Positions 27,661 through 34,692 of a stretch of DNA of 40,111 bases are shown in pieces; the stretch's first letter is position 1, and every line of letters begins with the position of its first letter. The notes under the pieces are model-generated. The model saw only the letters and a program-made list of their open reading frames with translations, was not told the origin of the DNA and ran no database searches. The stretch covers positions 1 to 40,111 of the forward strand of contig JAFLBG010000035.1 in the NCBI GenBank assembly GCA_017303975.1, in the 5' to 3' direction. A program made the position numbers and the translations under genes. This stretch comes from Bacteroidota bacterium (GTDB lineage Bacteria > Bacteroidota > Bacteroidia > JAFLBG01).

Positions 27661-28434
27661 TTAATTTAGTTTTTTATAAAACTCATCCACTAATTTTTGT
27701 TGATCGGGATAATTAATTAAAACCGCACGATGCGGACCATGAAATACAAATAAGCTACCGGCAGCCACAGCAGAAGCACCGCCTTCGTTTACCGCAGATA
27801 ACAAATTAGCAACATTATTCGCACCACCTAAGGCTATTACAGGAATAGAAACGTTTGAGGTGATACTCTTTAATAAATCTATATCATACCCTTTGTAAGT
27901 ACCATCTCTATCAATAGAATTTACAATCAATTCTCCGGCACCTAATTGCTCCATCCTGCATGCAAATGTAATTGGGTCTTCGGAAGTTGATTTTTCTCCG
28001 CTATTATAGTGAACCTTATATCCACCAATAAATTTCTTCTTTACATCAATAGAAACAACAATACTTTGACTACCAAATAACGCAGCGGCTTGTTGAACTA
28101 GTTTTTCATTGGTTATAGCAGACGAATTAAGAATAATTTTCTCGACACCTAAGCTTAATATTTTTTGAATTTGGTCGGTAGTAGTTATTCCTCCTCCATA
28201 AGCAAGCGGCATAAAACATTCCTCGGTAATTTCTCTTATTCTATCATAATTAGGTTCTTTCTTATTTCTTGTTGCAGAAATATCAATAAATGCCAATTCA
28301 TCAACTTCTTTTTCGTTGAAAATTTTTACTGCATTTATAGGATCGCCAACATAAGAAGGATTTTTGAAATTGACTGTTTTTACCAACCCTTGATTTTGGT
28401 ATTGCAACACTGGTATAACTCTTATTCTTCGCAT
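27661..28434 (-). CDS. HisF2/AglZ-type cyclase-like protein
   Basis: This 257-residue (beta/alpha)8 protein is related to imidazole-glycerol-phosphate synthase subunit HisF, with GDPINAVKIFNEKEVDELAF, PLAYGGGI, NSIDRDGTYKGYD and PVIALGGANN. The first strand reads RVIPVLQYQNQG, so the catalytic Asp11 of histidine-pathway HisF is Gln11, while the second acid (SIDVKK) is kept. This matches the O-antigen paralogs that act with HisH2 and WbpG/PseA-type amidotransferases in acetamidino-sugar formation. Neither partner is in this window. A glycosyltransferase follows five bases downstream. Use in histidine synthesis is unlikely. Confidence 0.82.
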   Translation of the reverse strand: MRRIRVIPVLQYQNQGLVKTVNFKNPSYVGDPINAVKIFNEKEVDELAFIDISATRNKKEPNYDRIREITEECFMPLAYGGGITTTDQIQKILSLGVEKIILNSSAITNEKLVQQAAALFGSQSIVVSIDVKKKFIGGYKVHYNSGEKSTSEDPITFACRMEQLGAGELIVNSIDRDGTYKGYDIDLLKSITSNVSIPVIALGGANNVANLLSAVNEGGASAVAAGSLFVFHGPHRAVLINYPDQQKLVDEFYKKLN

Positions 28435-28447
28435 ATGCTTCAGGAAA

Positions 28448-28455
28448 CAAAGGTA
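28448..28455 (-). promoter_or_regulatory. Putative -7 box for hisF2-GT4
   Basis: Read on the minus strand, TACCTTTG matches TAnnTTTG exactly, 14 bases before the ATG at 28434. TTAG (three of four consensus bases) lies 19 bases upstream. Confidence 0.45.
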
Positions 28456-28469
28456 TAAAATTAAGCTAT

Positions 28470-28924
28470 CTACACTAATTGAAACTGCCTTAAATGATGC
28501 ATAGCATGTTTATGAAGCAAATGCAGCCACTGTTCATAATTAAGATTTCCAAAAATAGGATTCATAATAACCAAATCCTTTTGATTAGCAAATAAAATAA
28601 AGAATGTGTCTAACTCCCTCTTTAGTTCATCTATTGCAAGCTCTATTGAATTATTCCTACATGCTGCAGGAGTATCGGGAAGTTCTATATTCTTTGTATT
28701 TTCTTTAAATGGTTTATCGCTTAACATAAAGGTTCTATAGCGCTCTAATAAATCAGATGGTGTAATAAGATTTTTCTTTATTTTTCCATTTGCAAGTAGT
28801 ACAGAATCGCACATGTGCTCCACCATTTGCTGGGCATTCATTACACCCCAAATACCTTTTTGACTGGGATGAAGTTTTTTAACAAATCAAAATAAGTTGA
28901 TTTCAAAAAAAATTCTTTTTCCAT
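28470..28924 (-). pseudogene. DUF1569 (DinB-like) gene split by a one-base frameshift
   Basis: From the ATG at 28924 the frame reads MEKEFFLKSTYFDLLK, then leaves frame at the six-T run 28875-28880 (six A on the coding strand) and soon meets a stop. In the next frame the protein continues KLHPSQKGIWGVMNAQQM and on through the DUF1569 domain to a TAG at 28470-28472. WGxMNAQQM and HKHAMHHLRQFQ are typical of this DinB-like family. With seven A instead of six, one continuous 151-residue protein results. The intact remainder could start internally at the ATG at 28841 (123 residues). This may be a true mutation, phase variation or a sequencing error. Confidence 0.75.
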
Positions 28925-29091
28925 AAAACATTATTCTTTATTAGACGCACAATTTAGTTATAGAACAAGAGAATACTACCCTGTGCAAAACAGGATGAGA
29001 ATTGACAATGAACTATTTTTTTTGTAAATTGTTTTGTCTGTTAAATATGGTACAATCTTATTTAACTAAAGCAATAATTCAAAAACATTTT

Positions 29092-30789
29092 ATGAAAAAA
29101 ATTATACTTCTTTTCGCTACAATTCTATTTACCTATTCCGCAAAATCTCAATGTGCACAAAACTCTACAGAAGTGCTTGTTTTAGGAGATAGTTGGGGTG
29201 CATTTACATGGGAAAACAACTCACACAATATAAATTTTGACAAATACGGACTATCTGATAAAAAGGCATTTTCAACTGGAGCTTCCGTTTCTCCAACAAG
29301 TAATACAGATCTTACTCATAGTGGGGTTGAGAGCAATAATTACTTAACATCGGCTAGAAAAGTAAGTATTTTGAATGCACTTAATAGTAATCCCAATATA
29401 AAGATTGTTCATATTAGTTTAGGTGGGAACGATTTTATTAACAATTGGGATACCACGTGGACACAAGCTCAAATTGATACACTTACCCAAACAACACTTG
29501 ATAGCATTACTTCAATTATTAATTTTTTGCGTCAACAAAAACCTTCACTAAAAATATTTTTATCGACTTACGACTATCCAAATTTTGAAGAAGTTATCAA
29601 TGGTTCAACCTCCCATCCATTCTATGGAAGATGGAATGCAATGAAAAAACCTAGCTTTTATCAGGTTAATAAACTTTTATCAGATTTCAATGTTGCTTTA
29701 AGTAGTTATATCACTACTGCCCCTGATTTATACTTTGTAAATACGCTTGGTTTAATGCAATATTATTTTGGACAAACATATAATCTGCCATATGCTCCAT
29801 TTGGAAGCTATCCTGCCTTAACTGCTCCATTGCCAAATGGATACATAAATTATCCTAGTCCAATGGTTGCAATGAATACCTACCTAATGATTATTAAGGA
29901 TGCCTTTCATTTAAGTCCAACTGGATTTGAATATTTGATTGGACATCAAGTAAAGAACTATTATTTTGAAGAACTTAGAAACTATGACATTACCACCAAA
30001 GGAGAACATTTAAAGTGTGGATATGCAAATGCAAATAATTCTTTTGGAGATAGCTCTATTATTATTGGAAATGTAAACAATGTAAAGCATGTTGGATTGT
30101 TGTCATTTACGGTACCAACACTTAATTCAAGTAAGAGTGTTGGGAAAGCAAGCATTTTCCTTAAAAGAAAAGGCTTAGTAGGAACAAATCCTATAGGTTC
30201 TTATTCATTTAACGTTGAAATGACTGCAGATTCACTAGGCAATTCATCATTTCCGGACAATATGGATTTTTCGGCATCTGTAACAGCTACAGCAACTGCT
30301 TGCAATTTTGGATCAGTTAGTGGCAATGACTATTGGCTGCGACTCGATTTGCCTCAAAGTATGGCACAGCAACTTACATCAAATACTCAATATCAGTTTA
30401 AAGTTGGAATTGTAGGAAATAACTCTAATGCAAATCAAGCTCTACTATTTTATTCAGACTCTACTTCCAACAATGCTCCATTTATTGATATATTTTACAC
30501 AACACCATTATCAATTAATGATAATACTCTAAACAATACATCCGGATTAAGTATTTATCCTAATCCGGCTGCAAGTGACCTTAGTGTTCTCTTTACTGAA
30601 GATTTCTCAGGTAGTATTGAACTGGTTGATATACTTGGGAATAAACTAACAGAAGTGATTGTTAATACCAACAGTCAACAAGTAAATATAAAACTACCGA
30701 ACATAGCCAACGGAATCTATTTTATACTTGCAAAGAATAGAAATACAAACAAAATAATCACAGAGAAAATAGTAGTTGAAAACAAATAA
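29092..30789 (+). CDS. Secreted SGNH/GDSL-like hydrolase with T9SS sorting domain
   Basis: This 565-residue protein has a signal peptide (residues 1-20, ending KSQ), an SGNH hydrolase domain (about 24-300), a beta-rich middle domain and a T9SS type A tail starting near YPNPAAS. Catalytic residues are visible: Ser34 in GDSWG, Asn113 in LGGND, and Asp270/His273 in DAFHLSP. SGNH enzymes are esterases or acetyl-hydrolases; glycan deacetylation is plausible next to polysaccharide genes but is only inferred. The ATG at 29092 is preferred, because upstream in-frame starts add a non-signal extension. A 167-base gap to the DUF1569 pseudogene holds no gene I can see. Confidence 0.85.
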   Translation: MKKIILLFATILFTYSAKSQCAQNSTEVLVLGDSWGAFTWENNSHNINFDKYGLSDKKAFSTGASVSPTSNTDLTHSGVESNNYLTSARKVSILNALNSNPNIKIVHISLGGNDFINNWDTTWTQAQIDTLTQTTLDSITSIINFLRQQKPSLKIFLSTYDYPNFEEVINGSTSHPFYGRWNAMKKPSFYQVNKLLSDFNVALSSYITTAPDLYFVNTLGLMQYYFGQTYNLPYAPFGSYPALTAPLPNGYINYPSPMVAMNTYLMIIKDAFHLSPTGFEYLIGHQVKNYYFEELRNYDITTKGEHLKCGYANANNSFGDSSIIIGNVNNVKHVGLLSFTVPTLNSSKSVGKASIFLKRKGLVGTNPIGSYSFNVEMTADSLGNSSFPDNMDFSASVTATATACNFGSVSGNDYWLRLDLPQSMAQQLTSNTQYQFKVGIVGNNSNANQALLFYSDSTSNNAPFIDIFYTTPLSINDNTLNNTSGLSIYPNPAASDLSVLFTEDFSGSIELVDILGNKLTEVIVNTNSQQVNIKLPNIANGIYFILAKNRNTNKIITEKIVVENK

Positions 30790-30802
30790 GTAAAAATTTC
30801 AA

Positions 30803-31390
30803 TTATTTAGATTGCCAAGTTTTATAGATATCTTGCTGTTTAGGTCTATCAGCAGGAATTTCGCGAAGTGGCTCACATTCTTTTAATGTCGCGTGTAATT
30901 CTGCAGGTAATTGTTGATAAAGCTTTGTGCCTTCGGTTTTCCATTCTATTCTTTCATCGGTCATCTCTTTAATTATTTTTGCAGGGTTACCTGCTACAAT
31001 TTTTCGTTCTGGTATTTGCATTCCTTCAGGCACAAAAGAGAGTGCGCCCACGATGGAATTATCCCCAACAACAACATTATCCATAACTACTGCATTCATA
31101 CCTACCAGCGTATTCATTCCAAGAGTCGCACCATGAATTACGGCACCGTGTCCAACATGAGCACCTTCTTTTAATAACACCGTAGTGCCAGGAAACATGT
31201 GAATAGTACAGTTCTCCTGCACATTACAACCATCTTCAATGATTACTTCGCCCCAATCTCCTCTAACTACTGCCCCAGGAGCGATATATACATTTTTTCC
31301 AATAATTACATTTCCAACTACTGTGGCTTGTGGATGCACAAAAGAAGATTCGTGAATTACAGGAATGTAGCCGTTAAAACTATATATCAT
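30803..31390 (-). CDS. PaaY-like gamma-carbonic-anhydrase-type hexapeptide protein
   Basis: This 195-residue left-handed beta-helix protein shows repeating hexapeptides (VVGNVIIGKNVYIAPGA) and the gamma-class zinc ligands His64, His81 and His86 (IHMFPG, GHGAVIH). The C-terminal EWKTEGTKLYQQL and PLREI match PaaY, which has thioesterase activity in phenylacetate breakdown. No other paa genes are visible, so the metabolic link is open. It converges with the SGNH gene and sits 104 bases downstream of the glycan locus. Confidence 0.82.
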   Translation of the reverse strand: MIYSFNGYIPVIHESSFVHPQATVVGNVIIGKNVYIAPGAVVRGDWGEVIIEDGCNVQENCTIHMFPGTTVLLKEGAHVGHGAVIHGATLGMNTLVGMNAVVMDNVVVGDNSIVGALSFVPEGMQIPERKIVAGNPAKIIKEMTDERIEWKTEGTKLYQQLPAELHATLKECEPLREIPADRPKQQDIYKTWQSK

Positions 31391-31494
31391 ATTATTTTTA
31401 TTGAATATAGATTGCTAAACCAACGTTCCTTTTAAACAGCATTGATTCAATTAGAAAGACTGAGAAAACAAAAAATACTTAGCAAAAATGAAAT

Positions 31495-32190
31495 TTATGC
31501 ACCTATTACTTTTCTAATCGTTTCAAACTCTTTAGCTGTATTTTTAATTAGTGCTAGTTCGTTCATATCCATTGATCCAAGATGAGCCTTTTCGGTTTCA
31601 AACTGGAAGGAATGCTTTAACGTAAAGTGTTTTTCTAAATATTTTGCTCCATGCGCAGAAGCATATAATGCGCCAGCACAACCTAATGTATGGTCAGAAA
31701 TTCCATGAAAAATAGAATTCTTAAAATCTGGCATACTAAACTCATCTACACGTGTTGGATATTTAACAATGCAATACAAGTAGATTGCATGATCGTACTT
31801 TTTTACTTTATTTACATCATAATCAGATGGAATGGAAACAAACGTAGGAAGGTTTTTACTCATGATTTTTTCTACTAAATCAGGAGATTCAGCATGCATA
31901 CGAGCAGCGACTTTTAAATACGGCAGTTTCAAGTCCATACACCAATCTAATCTTTCATGTGTAAATGCAGTGCCAAATAAAGCAATATTAAGAGTGTCAG
32001 CATATTTTTTCAAACGAGCTAATCCATCGTAAGTTAACTCCAAATAGGCTCTTTCGGCACCAAACTGAGTAGCTGTATAAAGCTGCACTTTAACCGCATC
32101 AGCTCCTGCCAATTTAGATTGAAGTATCATTTGTTCGGCTACTTCTAAACTTCCTCCATGTTGAGGAAAAATTTCTGATATAATAAACAT
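31495..32190 (-). CDS. Short NeuB-family protein lacking the SAF domain
   Basis: This 231-residue protein is a NeuB-type TIM barrel. It has SEIFPQHGG at 5-13 (in place of AEIGxNHxG), KVQLY, LYCIVKYPTR, GISDHTLG near 166-173, and EKHFT near 186-190. NeuB enzymes condense phosphoenolpyruvate with an N-acetylhexosamine to make nine-carbon acids. The chain ends right where the linker to the antifreeze-like (SAF) domain would start, so the domain that caps the partner active site is absent. Domain loss, not frameshift, is suggested by the neat end. It is the last gene of the glycan operon, 17 bases after the cytidylyltransferase. Activity is uncertain. Confidence 0.8.
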   Translation of the reverse strand: MFIISEIFPQHGGSLEVAEQMILQSKLAGADAVKVQLYTATQFGAERAYLELTYDGLARLKKYADTLNIALFGTAFTHERLDWCMDLKLPYLKVAARMHAESPDLVEKIMSKNLPTFVSIPSDYDVNKVKKYDHAIYLYCIVKYPTRVDEFSMPDFKNSIFHGISDHTLGCAGALYASAHGAKYLEKHFTLKHSFQFETEKAHLGSMDMNELALIKNTAKEFETIRKVIGA

Positions 32191-32207
32191 AATTGATTAT
32201 TGTTAAA

Positions 32208-32966
32208 TTATTTTAACTCTAAATTAATAGTATTTTTTACTTGGTCTTTAGAAACCTGAATAATATTCTTATTGATTTCTACAATTTCGGGATGTGCATC
32301 TAAAAAGGCAATCATTCGTTTATAATCTACAATGGATTTGCCATCGTATAAATTTGCATATACCTCTTTAATAAATTTCAAATCGTCCGGAGTATCACAA
32401 TGCAAGCGATACTGAGGTCTTTTAAGAGATTCTTCTACATCTAACCACTGTACTTTAAAATGTTTGTCGTCTGCAAAAAGCCAACTTAAATACTCACTTG
32501 CATTTTCATCTTGCATTAGTTTATTAAGTCTAACCAGTGCATCGTAAGAAAAAATATCACCCTTACCACCTCCCGCCATCTGTTTGGTTGTGGTATAATC
32601 AACACCATTCTTAATATGTTGTTCTATTCCATAATCAATAAATTCTGGTGAAAACAAACAATTATCACCAGTAATACGAACACAAATATCTGGTTTAAAA
32701 AGCTCTGCTGCACCCAAAAAACGGGCTACCACATTATTCTCACTACCTCTAAAAAAAGGAACACCTTTCTTTTGCGCATACTCCAACAACGGAGTATCTT
32801 CTTCATTGGTAGATGTGCAAACAACAATATTTTTGGCATGTTTTATTTGTTTGGCTCTATCTATAATATGCTCTAAAATAGTTTGACCCGCAACTTCTAC
32901 AACTGCTTTGCGAGGCAGTCGCTTACTTTTAAGTCTTACTGTTATATAAATATCAACTTTTTTCAC
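32208..32966 (-). CDS. SpsF-type cytidylyltransferase
   Basis: This 252-residue GT-A-fold nucleotidyltransferase has the nucleotide-binding motif RLKSKRLPRK at 11-20, LEHIIDRAKQ, and the metal-site region VRITGDNCL. It matches the SpsF/acylneuraminate cytidylyltransferase group, which transfers CMP onto a ulosonic acid. The position between two NeuB genes supports activation of their product. It starts with GTG at 32966. The first residues, MKKVDIYITV, lead straight into the binding loop, so this start is natural. Confidence 0.85.
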   Translation of the reverse strand: MKKVDIYITVRLKSKRLPRKAVVEVAGQTILEHIIDRAKQIKHAKNIVVCTSTNEEDTPLLEYAQKKGVPFFRGSENNVVARFLGAAELFKPDICVRITGDNCLFSPEFIDYGIEQHIKNGVDYTTTKQMAGGGKGDIFSYDALVRLNKLMQDENASEYLSWLFADDKHFKVQWLDVEESLKRPQYRLHCDTPDDLKFIKEVYANLYDGKSIVDYKRMIAFLDAHPEIVEINKNIIQVSKDQVKNTINLELK

Positions 32967-33023
32967 TTTAACACTTTTTAATTTATTAATTACGAAACGA
33001 GATTAATATAGCTATTCTGCTCT

Positions 33024-34013
33024 TTACATTTTAATAGCGTTCCAAGTTAATCTGGTATTTGCTTCAATATCAATAGATGCGGGCTTCCCTTCTATTTTAT
33101 CAAACTGATCAACTAAAATTCTATCGTCCATCAAACTTCTTTTAAAACACAAATTTTTCAATGAAAATAATTCTCCTGCTTTAATATCAGTCAATGTGTA
33201 AATAGATTTCTTCAACAAATTGCGATATTTCATTTCATCGTCAGATAATTCAAAAGAATCGGAACCCATTACCAACTCAGTCTCTTTAACATAGTTTACT
33301 AATGCTGTCAATTCGTTTGGATTCAATGAGGAATAATAATCCGACTCCTTTAAAGATCTATCCAAGGTAAAATGTTTTTCGATAACCGTACATCCCATTG
33401 CTATTGCTAATAATGGAACAATGGTTGCCATCAAACTTTCGCCATCTACATGATCTTGAATACCAATGGGCAACCCAAACTCTTTCTTTAGTGCAGCAAT
33501 CTTCGAAAGATTAATATTCTTAAGTTCTGTAGGAAAATTTTGATAGCCATGTAAAATTACGATATCTGATTTCCCATTTTCTTTTATTATTTTAATTGCT
33601 TTATGAACCTCCTCTTTAGTAGAACCTCCAGAGGAAAGATAAATTGTTCTATTTTGGGCTGCAATTTCTTTCAACAATATAATATCAGAAATGGTAGTTG
33701 AGTGCACTTTGTAACCACTAATATTCATTTTTTTCGTAATCAAAAAACTGGAATAGTCGAATACTTCAGCAACTACATTAATTTTTTTATTTAAACAATA
33801 ATCAGAAACGCTTATCCACTGCTGCTCAGAATATTCCTTTATATGATAATTTTCATACTTCGGATGATCTTCCGCAACTAACTCTTTTGCTCTGAAAAGT
33901 TGGAATTTAACATAGTCGCATTTAGCATCAACGGCTACATCAACCATCTTTAATAAGGTCTCCATTCTACCTTCGTGTGCACTGGCAATTTCTGCAATAA
34001 CTTTAATATTCAT
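33024..34013 (-). CDS. NeuB-family synthase with SAF domain (AEIASAHEG subgroup)
   Basis: This 329-residue protein has a TIM barrel (about 1-250) and a C-terminal SAF domain (about 265-329, with KKSIYTLTDIKAGELFS). Motifs are AEIASAHEG at 7-15, VKFQLF, LSSGGSTKEEV, ILHGYQNFPTEL, GIQDHVDGES and EKHFTLDRS near 211-219. The HGYQNFPT and DHVDGES pattern differs from the HCxSxYP and SDHxxG of sialic, legionaminic and pseudaminic acid synthases and marks a subgroup with unknown sugar substrate. It should condense phosphoenolpyruvate with an aldose. The cyclase-family gene ends seven bases upstream, so they are co-transcribed. Confidence 0.88.
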   Translation of the reverse strand: MNIKVIAEIASAHEGRMETLLKMVDVAVDAKCDYVKFQLFRAKELVAEDHPKYENYHIKEYSEQQWISVSDYCLNKKINVVAEVFDYSSFLITKKMNISGYKVHSTTISDIILLKEIAAQNRTIYLSSGGSTKEEVHKAIKIIKENGKSDIVILHGYQNFPTELKNINLSKIAALKKEFGLPIGIQDHVDGESLMATIVPLLAIAMGCTVIEKHFTLDRSLKESDYYSSLNPNELTALVNYVKETELVMGSDSFELSDDEMKYRNLLKKSIYTLTDIKAGELFSLKNLCFKRSLMDDRILVDQFDKIEGKPASIDIEANTRLTWNAIKM

Positions 34014-34020
34014 ATTTCAT

Positions 34021-34692
34021 TTATTTTATCAATACTGCTCTGCAATGAGCAGCACTTGTGTCTTTAATACGCAATGGCAAACATGAAAATAAATATTCTC
34101 CTGTTTCAATTTCATTTAAGTTTAAAAGCAAAGGCGCCACCACCAATAGTTTTTCGTTAGCGGCAAACATTTTTTCAACAGGAAAATATTTGTCGTAAAA
34201 ATCATCAATCATTGGAGTATCTGTTGCCAACAACATAAAATTTTGTTCAATAATCCAATCGGTTAAATCTTTGGTAAAGTAAGGCGAATCTTTAATATAG
34301 TTCTCGTTATTGCGGTTTACTCCCCAACCACAAGCAATTATTAATGAATCGTATAATTTCGAATCGATATTCTTTTTACTCAATTCAATTAAAACATCCT
34401 GCTTAGTAATTTTAGAATTTGCATGCTGCTTGCCCTCGATTTTCACAACTAAAGTTTTTCTATAAAAATCAGTTAAAGCAAAATCACTTAATAATATCGA
34501 GTTGTTTAACTTATGTTGAGAGGTTTCAATGTATGTTCCAGTATGACTGCACAAATTAAAACGATAAACAGTAGATGGTTCATTATTACGTGTACTCATA
34601 AGCACAGAAACTTCATTGTCCCAACCATCTCTATACTTCCACATTTTATTGTAAATTGGAAGTGTTGCATCTATAATTGTGCACTTACTCAT
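34021..34692 (-). CDS. Cyclase-family (kynurenine formamidase-like fold) protein
   Basis: This 223-residue protein matches the cyclase family (PF04199 type), with IIDATLPIYNKM at the N-terminus and ATDTPMIDD in the middle. The metal-binding motif HxGTHxDxPxH appears as HTGTYIETSQH (50-60): the spacing is exact, the first and last His remain, but the second His is Tyr54 and the Asp is Glu56. Family enzymes hydrolyse amides such as N-formylkynurenine, or lactones, using Mn or Zn; the altered site suggests different chemistry or loss of metal. Its ATG overlaps the stop of the dehydrogenase by eight bases. The role in glycan synthesis is unknown. Confidence 0.78.
   Translation of the reverse strand: MSKCTIIDATLPIYNKMWKYRDGWDNEVSVLMSTRNNEPSTVYRFNLCSHTGTYIETSQHKLNNSILLSDFALTDFYRKTLVVKIEGKQHANSKITKQDVLIELSKKNIDSKLYDSLIIACGWGVNRNNENYIKDSPYFTKDLTDWIIEQNFMLLATDTPMIDDFYDKYFPVEKMFAANEKLLVVAPLLLNLNEIETGEYLFSCLPLRIKDTSAAHCRAVLIK

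Noticed and set aside
29002-29091. Longer N-terminus of the SGNH hydrolase
   Set aside because: A typical signal peptide begins at ATG 29092; the added 30 residues would bury it.
31391-31494. Gap between the short NeuB and the PaaY-like gene, searched for a promoter, RNA or small gene
   Set aside because: No TAnnTTTG box, hairpin or convincing frame was found.
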